Positions 1-34,779 of a stretch of DNA of 61,500 nucleotides are shown here, piece by piece (position 1 is the first letter of the stretch; each line of letters begins with the position of its first letter). The notes below the pieces were generated by a model that was not told the origin of the DNA, searched no databases, and saw nothing but the letters and a program-made list of their open reading frames with translations. Source of the DNA: Cristatella mucedo (Eukaryota; Bryozoa; Phylactolaemata; Cristatellidae); NCBI GenBank assembly GCA_009760855.2, contig WPIO01000086.1, positions 788,501 through 850,000 on the forward strand, in the 5' to 3' direction. Both the position numbers and the translations under genes were made by a program.

Positions 1-224
1 CTATTTTTCTTTTTTTATTTTAGTATGCAACCCACCTGTCTGTGAGGATTTTTGGCCAATCGATGTCTGATGCTTGCTTTGTATAACTTGATCATTTATT
101 TTGAGTTCAGTCGAGCTGCCAAGGGTATGGAAGCAAAAACGCTCCTTGGCATGCAGGTATGTCATCGTCGTTTTAGATATACTTCCTCCGAAAGGGCAGC
201 TACATACTGACATGTGCTCCACAG

Positions 225-22557
<22,333 letters not shown>

Positions 22558-23040
22558 AGGTCACCTCTAGTCACTGCAGCTGCAGACGTTGGCAGCTAGC
22601 AGTGAGTGAAGACCAGCTGCCCACAGTGTGGGTATCTGCCTTATTGTCGCAGGCCGTTGCTCTTGGTTCTAGTTCATGAATGAACTGTTCATGCGGTTCG
22701 TGTTTGCCTATAACGGCTCGATGATATGGCCTCTGGACTCCCGGTTATGCAGGCATAGCAGCCAGCGTTGTCGTTTCCATTGACTTTTTTTGTTTCGTCG
22801 TGGCTTCCAATATATATGGAAACTCTAGCTTTGTGATTTCCGTTTTAATGCCCACATTGTACTTTGTACATGCCGTCTTTTATCACGGTATTCTGCATTC
22901 CCGGAGCTTGTTGTCAAGGCTTGCACGTCCAAAGTGCTGCAATGGCACTGCGCTAGTGCTGCTGTACGAATCTTGATCTTTGTGATCTTACTAGACTGCC
23001 GGATCAGACATTCGTAATAAACTTGTCCTATTTCGATATT
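22558..23040 (+). other. Probable 3' UTR of the helicase gene
   Basis: No open frame of note follows the TAG. The stretch leads to an AATAAA at 23016 and then a T-rich segment. Its end is inferred from the signal, since no transcript is available. Confidence 0.5.
23016..23021 (+). terminator. Polyadenylation signal AATAAA
   Basis: Canonical hexamer in the context tcgtaataaacttg, about 460 nt after the helicase stop codon. It is the first AATAAA noticed after that stop. Confidence 0.5.
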
Positions 23041-24714
23041 GGGTATTAAGCAGAGCATTATCATTTACTCTTTACGAAATAGTCGTGATGTATGAAGCAA
23101 TATTGATGAAGCAGCAATGACGTACGGACCTTCTAACAGGCCAGCCCTTTCTTTTCTTTGTCGGCCGCTGGCTGCCTAACCCCGATTGCCTGCTTGGTAG
23201 TGTTTCCCTCGGCTGCCTAGCACTTACTTGCCGACTGTGTGCCATGTCGAGCCGGGGAATTGTGCAGGGTATGGACACTTTCCCCTGCACGTTCCCCTCC
23301 GGACATTTCTCCTTTGGGGTAGGACATTCCACCGTATGTGGCTTAGGGTTTAGTTTTTAGGGTTTAGGGCTGACTGTGCCTCATCCGTCTAAATCCAGCT
23401 TGCTGGTATTCCGAGCTTTAATTAGTGCATATTAGGGCGTAACGAGATCTCTTGAGATCGAGTTATTCTCAGTAGACCTCTGAGGCTTAGTGCATATTTG
23501 CAAGAACAAGCACCACCGGGTAGTTCGCACCAGCTTTGACTGGTACGAATAACTGCCTGGCAGCTTCGAGCAGGACCGAACGCCTGCTGGACCGAACTGT
23601 ATAGATCGCAACCGCCGCCGCGGCTCGCTACATTATAAACGTCCTGGGGGAGAATGTCCTACAACGGAATTCGGCCCCCCACCCCCTAGAGTAAAGAGCA
23701 GCAACCTAGGCCCGTGCCCATGTCGTGCCAGGCAGGAGCTGTGGCAAGTTGGTATTTGGTAGGGATGTAAGCATGGTTTTTTGTGATGATGAAAACTCGC
23801 CGATTGCATGTCAAATAAACAGTATGATTGTATGCCATCACTTTTCATTGCTTTCGGGTCTTGCCCCCTGTATGAAAAATCAGGCTCTGCCCCTGTCAGC
23901 ATGTATCCTTTGTATCTGCCACGTAAAAACGCACGATTTCCATATACCACGTATGAAGGGCCAATAATAAAGATCTGGCTCTCTTAAGGTGCTATGCAAA
24001 TGTGTGATCCTAATTAGTATGAATACACTATGGGCTGGAAGATGGGTTTGATGTCTAGCCTATGTAATCCCTTCATCATAGTATCATCATCGAAAGCTTC
24101 ACAGAGTCGTGGATTGATATAGCATAGCTGTATAAAGCAGAACCTCACATTGTATTACTCTCGTTGATAATTACAGACTCTAAATTTAGCAAGCGACCCT
24201 GTTGCTCTGACGTAGCGAATGAAATCAACTCATTAAAATAATTTCATTGCCTCAGAGCCTAAAACAGTATAGATTGGCGTATTAAGAGCCTTATTGTCGA
24301 CTGAGAAAGGCTTTCAAAGCTTTCATCTTTGCTTGCTCCTGTAGATAAGAATAGTATACGTTGCACAGGCCAAACTCATAGCCTGGGTAGCTATGTACAG
24401 GCACTGGACCGCTGCCATGGGATCAGCAGGAATCCGGCGACATGTCCAAGTCCAACGTTATCTCCAATATCGTGGGGGGGGGGGCGTGAACTCACGCTCC
24501 TAACCGCTGCAACGCTCGATCACAGCTCTTTTGTAGTGCCATGCTCCTATTTTAACGCACGAGTAGAGACTAAGCCAGCGGTTCTCATCTCACTCGCAAA
24601 TTGCAGCAGCATCTGAGCCAATTGCTTGGGCGTATTTGTGGGCATGCTTTAGTCTGCGCCTATATATGCACTTTGTGAGCATTGAGAGTAAATATGCCCA
24701 GGGCAGAGGCGTGC
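23041..24714. other. Intergenic stretch downstream of the helicase gene
   Basis: No gene recognised. It contains a small cluster of TTTAGGG-like words at 23340-23372 and a G-run near 24474-24484. Confidence 0.45.
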
Positions 24715-24835
24715 AACCGTACTCGGCTCAGGTGTAAGGTGCTCATCTTTATAGATCCAACGATGCAGGTTCCAGCCGTGTGGGATCAAGTTATATTAGG
24801 GTGCTACATAAATGTAACAAGTATTATATAAAGTT
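24715..24835 (+). mobile_element. Degenerate SINE, S1-like
   Basis: It has the order gtaaggtgctcatc, a B-box-like gcaggttccagcc, then gggtgctacataaatgtaac, corresponding to the A-box side, B box and tail of S1. Divergence is high. Confidence 0.5.
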
Positions 24836-24876
24836 AATAAGTAAGCATACAAACTATCGTTTTTCTTCATTCTCAG

Positions 24877-24992
24877 CCAATACCGTCCAGTTCGCGATCT
24901 CGACAAACGCCCTGATTAGCTCTTCCATAGATCATGCAGCTGCATCTGCTTCGAGCATCTGCACTGTAGCAGCCGAGTCCGCGAGCATTGGC
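24877..24992 (+). CDS. Candidate isolated exon, unknown protein
   Basis: A 116-nt stretch between a good acceptor (cttcattctcag) and a donor (GGCAG before gtgaac) is open in only one frame. It encodes an Ala/Ser-rich peptide beginning NTVQFAISTNALISSS. No partner exon or homology was found, so this is only a splice-signal candidate. Confidence 0.22.
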
Positions 24993-25329
24993 AGGTGAAC
25001 CCTCCTTCGCCTACAGTGAAAACTAGGCGAAAGCCAGGCTTTATTCCAGCTGGCTGAGAACTACAGTACCAAGTATCCCAACGCAAGTTCGTCAGCGCTC
25101 GAATCGTGACGCTCGGTCTCCAGCAGAAATGCACTCGTTCAAACAAGTGCACAGGCCGTTCGCTCGCTCCTACTGCTGTTTTCGCAATCGAGTGGCTATT
25201 TCTATTTGAAGAATTTCTTCGAATTTTCGGCAAACCAACCGCATGAGAGCAAAGCCCAAGCCAGCTTGAATTCTGGCTGAAGATTGCAAAGCAAGAACTG
25301 TCAGGGTTCCCGGTAGGGCATCCCGAGGG

Positions 25330-25521
25330 ATGGAAAAGCACTTTCGCCACCCTGACGAGCTGCTTGAGCTCAAGCTCCGAAACGCGCCTAGCAGTGCCTG
25401 CAGCTGCGAATGCAATGAGTCAGCCACGGCGTTCGCCAGACGCTTGACGCACGCCGAGAAGTTGAACGTCAAAGCCGGACGCAAGCCGGACGCGTCGACG
25501 AACGCTCGTCATCGACCATGA
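25330..25521 (+). CDS. Hypothetical 63-residue frame
   Basis: An ATG in a fair context (gaggggatgg-like) opens MEKHFRHPDELLELKLRNAP and a Cys-containing middle (CSCEC), ending at TGA. Local CpG is higher than in surrounding DNA. A 104-codon frame lies on the opposite strand, so neither is secure. Confidence 0.18.
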   Translation: MEKHFRHPDELLELKLRNAPSSACSCECNESATAFARRLTHAEKLNVKAGRKPDASTNARHRP

Positions 25522-25914
25522 TGAACTTCGATCTGGGCCGCCGACTTTTAGCTGACGAGCCCTTAGGAAAGAGCTATGATGGGCAGCCACATCTAACGGG
25601 CAGCACGATGCTTAATTATACGATCGGATGGATTCTCGAATCACAACTCGGGCCAGCATGCAAGACGACGACCTGACCCCGAAGTCGCCTGCTCCTTGAT
25701 CAGGTGACTGAAATCTGTCGACCAGTGAATCGTCCAGGCAAGCTACCGCCGGGCATTTGTAGACAGACGCCCAATCAACGAGACACTAAAAGCAATGCAG
25801 AAAATCACTATAATAGGGTATATTTTTCTTTAAATCACTGCTTGCTCTTCTACAGGCCTGTGCAATCAGGTGCTCACAGCTGGTGCGCAATTCTGAAGTT
25901 AGGCTTGATAATAA

Positions 25915-27023
25915 TAATATTAATAGTAAAATATATTTGTTATAGTGCCCTCAGACAACTCAATCTCTTTCGAGGCACTTCACATTTGCTGCAAAGGGAA
26001 ACACGAATCGAATGATTAGTGGTAGTATAATAAATAAACTAGAAGAACAACATGGTTAAGGGTGACGTGCACAGGCTCAGCATGCAAGTATGTTTAGTGG
26101 CAGCTAGCACCGTGTATGCACAGAAGGGCACATAAAGATCGAATCAAAGGGACCCAGTAAATTCTCTGATAAATCAATGCGTTTTAGTTTCTTTTTCAAC
26201 TATGATAAGTCAGGAGATATCGTGACGCAAGTCGGAGGTGACTTCTTGGCTTTCGGAGCAGGTGAACTGAAGGCTCGGTCTCCAAAGAACTTGAGTTTAG
26301 GTAGGTGATTCGATGCTTAGCCTGGTGGGAAAGTAGAACTGATAGATAGGCTGAAGCCACAGAATTAAGGGACTTAAAAGTGGCTGATCAAACGTCGAAA
26401 TATATTTGTCGCTTGACTGGGACCCAGTGCAGGTCGGCGAAAAGGGTGTGATATGGCAACTGTGATGCTCACGACAGACATGCCGAGCTGCAAAGTTTTG
26501 CACCGGCTGTAAGCGCCTGATTGGACATGCCGCTAGAGCTGCAAACAAAAAGTTGCAGAAGTTAACACCGGATGTCGAAAAATGGATGGACTAATTTAGA
26601 TGTATTATCCATGCCTTAACAAGCCAATTTTTAGCCATGTTATGTAGCTGAAAGTAGGCCGACTTGACTGTCACCCTGATGTGGTCGTCTAATGAAAGGT
26701 TACGTTGGAACAGGACACCTAGATTTTGTAGAGATTCAACGGGAGATATGCTGACTCAGCCAATTTTTAGCGTAAGCCTCCCTATTACTGAATCACACTT
26801 GATTTACCCGTGACTAGTAATTTGGTTTTCTCATCATTTGATTTAAAAAAATCTTCAGCCATCCACGTGCGGATGTCATCAATACATGCAGCTAGAGAGT
26901 TGAGAGAATACGGCCCGTTTGAGGGCTGGAAGGAATCAAAGCTAAGGTACAACTGAGTGTCGCCGGCATAGAAGAGAAAGCCTAGATTGTGCTTGGCAAT
27001 CACATCGACAAGAGGAAGAGTAC
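25915..27023 (-). mobile_element. LINE family A, old minus-strand copy, left part
   Basis: Tail-side AATAAT at 25910-25930, then antisense 3' UTR, C-terminus, thumb and palm up to LGFLFYAGDTQLYL (YADD has become YAGD). Interrupted at 27024-27028 (AAAGC) by the forward copy that follows. The remainder is at 27914-28345. Confidence 0.87.
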
Positions 27024-27028
27024 AAAGC

Positions 27029-27908
27029 AATTGGCTCTTCCAGCATATCTCCTGTCGAATTAGCTCGAAATCTAGGTGTCATGTTCAAAAGCGACCTCTC
27101 GTTAGACGACCATATCAGCTCCACAGTCAAATCTGCCTATTTTCAGCTTCATAACATTGCTAAAATTCGGGCTTGTTTAGATACGAATACCACGTCTAAG
27201 TTGGTCCATGCATTCGTGACATCTCGTCTCGACTTCTCTAACTTACTACTTACTGGCCTACCGGCACGTGCGATCAGGCGATTGCAGCTGGTGCAAAACT
27301 CTGCAGCTAGGCTTGTCTGTCGTGAGCGTCGCAGTTGCCACATTACTCCACTTCTCGCCGACCTGCACTGGCTACCAGTCAAGCAACGGATTGACTTCAA
27401 GGTTTGCCGCTCACTTTTAGGTCACTTCGTTCTATGGCTCCAGCCTATCTCTCAGATCTACTCCACCACCCGGCCACGAATCGTACCGCCGCTTTTCGGC
27501 GGCCAACAATTTACCAATACCTCGTACAAACCTCAAATCCTTTGGAGACCGTGCATTTAGTACGTATGCTCCCAAAGCCTGGAACTACCTCCCGACCTGC
27601 GTCAGAACATCCCCTGACCTGACCACATTTAAATGGAACTTAAAACACACACCTATTTAGGACAGCGTTTAGAGGGTCCCTGTGATTCGTCCTTGATGTG
27701 CTTATGCGTGCTGACACTGTGCATGCTGCCACTAACCACATTTGCATGCCGACCCTGTGCATGTTATTCCTAACCTTGTTATTCATTTTGTTTGTTTATC
27801 AAGCATGATATTATTCACCATTCAATTGCATTTCCCTTTGCAGCAAATGTAAAGCGCCTAGAAAGAGATTAAGTTCTCTGAGGGAGCTTTATCAAGTACA
27901 TTATTATT
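27029..27908 (+). mobile_element. LINE family A copy nested antisense in another family A copy
   Basis: A forward 5'-truncated copy from the thumb (ARNLGVMFKSDLSLDDHI) to the ATT tail. AAAGC is duplicated at 27024-27028 and 27909-27913, exactly where the minus-strand host copy is interrupted. It forms an inverted repeat with 25915-26790 around a loop of about 240 bp. Confidence 0.9.
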
Positions 27909-27913
27909 AAAGC

Positions 27914-28345
27914 GTGAAAAGAACAAGACCTAGCACGGAGCCCTGAGGTACCCCATATTTCATCGATTCCTCGCATGATTTTTGTCCATTCATATCAATA
28001 CTCTGGAGTCTTCCATTGAGATAGGACATGAGCCGTTGCAATGGGGTGCCAGTGATGCTCAGGCGAGATGAGAGTTGCTCTGGAAAGAGTAGGTAATCGA
28101 TAGAATCAAAAGCTGCCTAAAGATCAGGCAAAACAAGCAAAGAAACATTGCTTATGTCTGCACTCCTAAGTAGGGCGTTGTACACTAGAAGCATTGCTGC
28201 CTCTGTGGAGTGTTTAGCCTTAAAACCAGATTGTAACTAACAATCAAGGTTTAAAGTTTCATTTTGTAAATTCAGCGGATTTGCCCGGTCTCGTTCTAGT
28301 GTCTGATAGGAAGGGTAGAAGGGAGGCTGGCTAAAAGTTGCTTAA
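27914..28345 (-). mobile_element. LINE family A, right part of the interrupted old copy
   Basis: Antisense palm and fingers of family A RT (words complementary to [10 protein letters not shown] and AAFD) that continue the 25915-27023 copy after the nested insertion. Confidence 0.85.
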
Positions 28346-28357
28346 GTTTTGTCTGTC

Positions 28358-29143
28358 TAATAATAATAATAATGCACTTGATAAAAAATGCCATCAGAGA
28401 ACACAATCTCTCTCTAGGCGCTTTACATTTGCTGCAAAGGGAAATGCAATTGAATGGCGAGTGATATCACGCTTGATAAACAAACAAAATGAGTAGCATG
28501 GTTAGGGATGACATGCATAGGGTCAGCATGCAAATGTGGTTAGTGGCAGCATGCACAGTGTCAGCACGCATAAGCACATGAAGAACGAATCACAAGGACC
28601 CACTAAATGCTGTCCTAAATAGGTATGTTTTTAAGTTTCTTTTAAATGTGGTCAGGTCTGGGGATGTTCTGATGCAGGTCGGGAGGTAGTTTCAGGCTTT
28701 GGGAGCATACGAACTAAATGAATGGTCTCCAATGGATTTAAGGTTTGTACGAGGTATTTCTAGACTGTTGGATTCAGAAAAGCGGGTGGTACGATGCTTG
28801 GCCTGATGGGGAAGTATGTCAGAGAGATAGGCTGGAGCCATAGAATGAAGAGACCTAAAAGTGAGCGACAAAACCTTGAAGTCAATCCGTTGCTTGACTG
28901 GTAACCAGTGCAGGTCGGCGAGAAGTGGAGTAATGTGGCAACTGCGAAGCTCACGACAGACAAGCCTAGCTGCGGAGTTTTGCACCAGCTGCAATCGCCC
29001 GATCGCACGTGCTGGTAGGCCAGTAAGCAGTGAGTTGCAGAAGTCGAGACGAGATGTCACGAATGCATGGACCAACTTGGACGTGGTATCCTTATCTAAA
29101 CAAGCCTGAATTTTAGCAATATTATGAATCTGAAAATAGGCGG
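28358..29143 (-). mobile_element. LINE family A 3' fragment
   Basis: The tail AATAAT is at 28358-28375. A minus-strand frame (29177-28692) encodes AYFQIHNIAKIQACLDKDTT through SSYAPKA. It sits directly beside the end of the previous copy. Confidence 0.9.
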
Positions 29144-31393
29144 ATGAAAAGCTCCGCCCGTCCGATTTCTCGCTCAACTTGTTTGTCTTTTATTGCAAAA
29201 AGAGTTTGGATTAAGAGCACCAAGCTTATTGACCTGTGTGACAATCGTACACGACTGGGAAGAACAACTGAAGTGCAATTGCTGCCCCCAAGTGATAGAC
29301 GGAGTGCGACGTTCTGAACGACCAGCGAACTTCCGGACAATCTTGCGGCTCGCTGTGCAGTCTCTATTGACGAGCCGAGCTAATCGATTCACCGTAAGTG
29401 CGATTCAGTGCTCAAGCAGCACAACTCAGCCTGATTAAGTAGATGAAGATAGATGGAGATTATTTTCAAGCTTTTTATTTATATTTACAATACGTTTCTT
29501 ATTCAAAATGAAAATAAAATGCAATACTTCTCTTTGGGAAGTGAATCAAAGCGCGTACTCACTCTATATGAAATCATCAACGCCTATAATAATCTAGATT
29601 CGTTAGTTAGCTAGTAATTCCCTTGTAATTATGTGACGCCTACACTTCATTTATACTTGAAAATACCAGTTACAAAACGCTTACAAGATTACACAATGGT
29701 GCATTAGAATTACGTGACCATCGGGAAACGGGCGTTGAGACGTTAATTACTCTGCTAATTAAGTGAATGATATTCCTATTCCAATAGAATGCAAGGAAAC
29801 GAAGAAATTGTAATACATTTTGTGCGAGTTCAGCTAAACGTTACGCGACGCTCCGGAAATGGTTATTTACGCGTTAATTAATTAGCAGATTGATTGCATG
29901 ATATTTGCATGGCTGTATAATGCAAAGAAAATAAATTTCACAAATTGTATGTACTATCAGTTAAAACAATTCCTCATCTTTTAACGACAGCAACGGCTTC
30001 ATTTCGTCCGATGTTTCTACTGACCCTTGTTGCTTGTGCGCCGGCGACTTTACTGTGATAATGGGAACAAGTCGTTCAGCTTTTTCTGTGTGCTTTCCTT
30101 ATCATTTTGATGGCTGCGCGATAAAATTTAGTCCTAAAACCAGGAATAAATCTGTAAAATCCTCTTGTTTTTATTTGAGATACACCGTATCATAAAATGA
30201 TATGACAGTTGGAGGATACAGATCAGATATATACAAAAAATCTTGGTATTAAAGACAAATTGAACCATTAGGTTTAATTAAGTCTGCTGCAATGTTTTTT
30301 TAAATAATATTATCATACCTAAGTTGCTCATATCTGTTAATAAAATAACATATTAAAATTTATGTCCTTTGGTATTAATTGTAGTTTCAGAATTGCCTGT
30401 GCTTTATCAGCAAGGAAATGCCTATTATCACGGACAATCTCTGTATTTGCGACCGGGATTGTGATTTAATTAAAATTACGCCTCTTCCGATAAAAATAGT
30501 CAAAGTCACGTCCCGTGGTAGACGTTTATTTAAAAAAAAACCAGCAAAGCCAGCGAAATTAACAGATAAGTACTATACAGACAAGAGAAAATGGCGGCTC
30601 AACGTTCCTTATGAATATTGGAGATCAGCATGGCGCACATACAAGTTCAGGGACTTGCTGCATTCTGTTTCAGTGCAGTTAGCTATAAAAGCCTGAGCAA
30701 GCTGCTGATAGTTTTCAGCCGTATGATGGCCAAAAAGCTGTGGACGGACGTCTACAAAATAAACTGCAACGAGACGATCTCTTTATTGCGTTCGGCTTCT
30801 GCGTGATATTGAGATCTCTCTCAGTGATCTTCTTTGTCTGTCGTACTACGAAGATAGCAGTTTTGACCTTTACCTTCGATAGCTGTCCGCTAAAGCTTCG
30901 AGACACGCCAGAGCTTCTTGGCAGCTGCCGAGTTATCTCCCAGAGCCATGTAAAGGTGATCAATGAAGCCCTGCAGCATGGGCAGTTGTGGCATTCATGC
31001 ATTTAGAGGGTTTGCTAGTGGCTCACGACATGATTTTGCTCTTCCTTTCAGAGAGCTTGATCCACTGTTGTCAGTCCATTTTGTGAAAGAGCACCGTAGT
31101 GTTCCTGGTAGGCTGCAAAGAAAAAAAAACAAGAAAATGTCGTGAAACATTATTCGAGACTTGTAAGGAATGCCATAACTTGTAATTCTTTAATTTCGGA
31201 ACAATTCGAGAAAATACGCATAATTTTGATACTAATGTAGTCCCGTTTGAGAGGCACAGAGTTATAAGCGAGGAACGAGTACTTAAATCAGTTCGGCTTT
31301 GAATCAGATTCTGCTATCAATCGGCTTCGGATCAGAAATCGACTTGGTAAAAGTTCAAGGCCTCTTTTCTCACATCATTGAGGTCTGTATTAC
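29144..31393. other. AT-rich intergenic stretch with one lysine-rich frame
   Basis: Mostly AT-rich. Two related segments, near 29706-29800 and 29840-29935, share ttacgYgacs, gttaatta and aatgcaaRgaaa words and may be an old tandem duplication. The frame 30418-30696 (+) has a true ATG and encodes a basic peptide (GRRLFKKKPAKPAKLTDKYY) of unknown nature. Confidence 0.4.
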
Positions 31394-31480
31394 AATAATA
31401 ATATTAATAATAATGTACTTGATAAAGCGCCCTCAGAGAACTTAATCTCTTTCTAGGCGTTTTACATTTGCTGCAAAGGT
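31394..31480 (-). mobile_element. LINE family A tail fragment
   Basis: Only the last ~85 bp: AATAAT repeat, gcgccctcagagaacttaat and catttgctgcaaagg. Confidence 0.8.
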
Positions 31481-34424
31481 TGGGTACGTATGGCTTAACC
31501 TCTTTCGCTGCATCTACAAAATTTGAATCTGGATATGTGCTATCCTCTCCGCGCTTTGACATTTTGTTCTCACCTGAAAATGTCTGACCCCTCTCCGAAG
31601 TGAGGGGACGGTGAGCTCAAGGCAGTGCGATACTGGGTGTGGATACATGATGCAAGGCATGCTCTTGCAAGCAAAAACATGGAGCACTCTACCGGGCATA
31701 AGTAGTCAAGCACTTGTCTCACAATTCATGAGCTGGCAAGCTTCACAGATCTCCTTTCAACCTTTACAAGCCAATAACGTATTTAAAATATGAAACTATA
31801 TTTCAAGCAATGCCAATGCTATGCAAGAAACGCCATCAAGAGAGTTGAATTTTTCACGCAAACTTTAAGATTTCTCTCTGTGTTTTTATATCAAATGAGG
31901 TAACCAGGGTTTGTCTTGGTGGTCAGCAGGAGTGCCTGGGTATGCTTTTTTGGCATCTCAACAGACGTTAAAGCTGAATACTTGTTCGCCTTTGCCTTAA
32001 TAAGTTCTCTACATACCAAACACAATTAGTCTTCTGGGTAAAATCAACCCTCTTAATTACTATAAAATATTTTCTATTTTCTTAATTTGGAATAAGCTAA
32101 AATCTTTTTTTTAGTGCACCTCTGCTGTAAAACTTCTCTGGCAATGGATACTGCTCTATACTGCTAAATCCGCCTAACCCTTACTAGATATGAGAGTGGC
32201 ATGATGCTTGCTATACGTGGGAGCACGATGTTCGCACTGCAACTCACAGCAAAATCGAAACATGATTTCCTGACCGCAGTAAACAAATTTACGTAGAGCA
32301 GTAGCAATTTAAAATTGATTTTAGGCATGGACTTGTAGGATCACACATTGTGTACCGGGTGAGAAAAATAAATTGTGGTTCTCTATATTCGCTCGCACCC
32401 TATAATGCAGAACGTCACTTCAAGGTGATTTCCCTCAACTTTAGATCTCTTCATTCTCTTTAACTAACCCTACTTGCTGATCATACTATGAAGTTGTGTC
32501 GACTGTGAAATGGACGAGAATTTAAGAGAAAATGCTGTTCAATGTATTATTTATTTCGCCAACTGCTGATAGAGCGACGAGTTTCCACTTCTACACATTA
32601 GTTTAAAACCTTGATATCAGACCTGTGCAAAGTGCCTTTACATACGATTATTTCTCCTGCTTTACTTTGCAAATCTCTTTTTGTAAGCAACTTTTTTGAT
32701 AGGATTGTGCAGATCACAAGACCAGAAACGCAGCTAGTTGTAACCCCAATAAATTGCGTCAGGCATACTGAAGCGTACCATGCTTCGGATTTAAGCTGCC
32801 AACTGCTATACAAACATGCGAGCATTTAATTGGAGAATATAAAATGTCGGAGCAAAAATAAAACAGAAGTAACCAAAGCTTGAAGTAGCATTTACACGCT
32901 GTTTATTCGCGGAACGTCCGGCCTTCGCTATGATCTAATCATCAAATTTCGGTAGAATCGATAACGAGCCGAATCGTTAACATATTGACTTAATGCATTA
33001 TCAAAAATCTGCCAGTGAATGAAGCTATGCAAGAAGCCTGTCGTTGTCTATAATGAACCAACGAGTTTAAGTACTCAATTTAAGGCAGGCAGTAGAGTTG
33101 TTCTAAGGCATGGCAAGTACTGAACCTGACAAGCTGAAGTCCCAGTCACTTTAGTCAACCGAGCAGACAGGTGTGCTCCTCCATTCGATATGCGCACCAA
33201 TCGAGGTCTATTATAGAGCAGATTTAGATTTAATTGAGATAGAACTAGCCATAGCTTAAGGAACTCGCCTGTCTCCAGCAAGGGAAGTTCTAATGACCCG
33301 AGAAAAGCCGAGGAGTTTAGGAAATGTATCGAAGGCCACATCGTCGCTGCGACGGTCGGCCAAATGAAGGTGCGGGCTACAATGACAGCTGCAATCGCTG
33401 CCACAAAGAAGACGTCTGAAATCAAAGGCAGGCGTTTATTTTAGCGCTTAAAGAGCTGATAACGTGGAACATTGCACCTGCCACAGTTGGCTGTCTTAGG
33501 AATGCTTCGTTATTGCTGACGAGGATGGCCTTAATTTAAGAAAGAAGCAGTGAACCGTCGCATGCCTAGACGCGGTGATTATAACTACTAAAGTATACTT
33601 AAAAGTTCCCAAATTATTACTTGTGCTTTCCAGTTAGGTCATTATCCACGATTAGGCAGTACCAAAGCCTATGTCACGTGCCAGGCCGCCAGTAGCAACC
33701 AAGAGTTTGAGCGATACGTGAGTCAGGCCCTCGGCTTAGCCAGAGTCAGGAGTTAAGTGGTGCTCTCAAATTCATGCAGTACAGCGCACTCAAAGCTCAT
33801 GCTGCTATACGGTAGACATCAGACTTTACCGTTAACCCTCCTTGGCTGTCAAATAGACATTCTGTTTACTAAATGTACGGATTTTTTTATCTTAAGGCAC
33901 GGGCACTTTACATCTCCGTCAACTTCCGCTTCCGCTATCGAGCACGTGTCGAGGCAGCAGCGTTATCGGTACTGATCGCGCGCTTCAGCCTGGACTCTCG
34001 CTACTCGTGCAGGTCTGCTTCTCGGTTTAATAAGGTAAGCGCAGATGGTGGTACACCCCGCTAGGAACAACTGCTCTCTAAACTGAAGCCATGTCGCGCA
34101 GCACATTGTAGCTGCAAATAAATGGACGGCACTTGCGCGCATCGAATACATGCAAAAAGAACTTGCAAAGCTGAAGATACAATGAAAAATGCTAATTGCA
34201 ACAAGGAAAGTAACTGATAGCTCGCACCCACGCCGGGCACGTGTGGAATCCACAGCTCATTTCTTGACCCGACCGTGCTTGTCCAGTAACACACACCGTG
34301 CCGCATAATTGAGAAGTTGACCTTCGGAGACACGCCTGAAAATTCATCTGATCATCGGCGGCGGCTGCCCATAAAATCCTCCGACAGTTGCGGCCTGCCA
34401 GCTCTGCCATCAATTTTTTTAAAT
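31481..34424. other. Intergenic stretch, no secure gene
   Basis: No transposon recognised. Around 33280-33425 both strands show exon-like signals: plus strand tctccag acceptor with frame GSSNDPRKAEEFRKCIEGHI, minus strand tttgatttcag acceptor with a Cys-rich frame. They cannot both be real and neither could be extended. Confidence 0.35.
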
Positions 34425-34550
34425 ATTTAACTCAATTATATAGCGCCTTAGCATAACTTAATCTCTATTATGTGCTCCACATATGCCAAGTGCTCCAGCC
34501 CATGACCTCAGTCATCAAATACGTTGACCGTCATCTTGGTTTGGGCGAGC
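34425..34550 (-). mobile_element. SINE S1, worn
   Basis: Antisense to the S1 tail and body (attatatagcgccttagc, cacatatgcc, ccagcccatgacctcagtca). It forms an inverted pair with the S1 copy at 34615. Confidence 0.7.
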
Positions 34551-34614
34551 GGGGCTTCAAGCGTTCGATGTAACTTCCGTTAAATGTCTAAAGACGCCTG
34601 GCAGAAGTCACCCT

Positions 34615-34775
34615 GCTTTGGTCCAGTGGTTAAAGTACCCGTCATTGAAGATTAAGGTCAAGGTGATTTCATTTCCCTCCCGAGGTCATGGGGTCGAGCC
34701 CTGAGGCATATGTAAAACGCCCGGATAGCGGCTAAGCTATCGTATGGCGCTATACAAACGAATTATATATTTTAG
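34615..34775 (+). mobile_element. SINE S1
   Basis: A-box-like TGGTCCAGTGGTTAAAG, B-box-like GGGTCGAGCCC, the linker gcatatgtaaaacgccc, then gcgctatacaaacgaattat. An internal insertion of about 20 bp separates the boxes more than in other copies. Confidence 0.8.
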
Positions 34776-34779
34776 TCTC

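Noticed and set aside
117-161. Possible helicase exon with acceptor gagttcag and donor gcag/gtatgt
   Set aside because: The splice signals look good, but no frame gives the expected helicase sequence between motif I and the NEAADLL segment.
23340-23372. Telomere-like TTTAGGG words suggesting an interstitial telomere
   Set aside because: Only three interrupted copies in about 30 bp, too few to support a telomeric origin.
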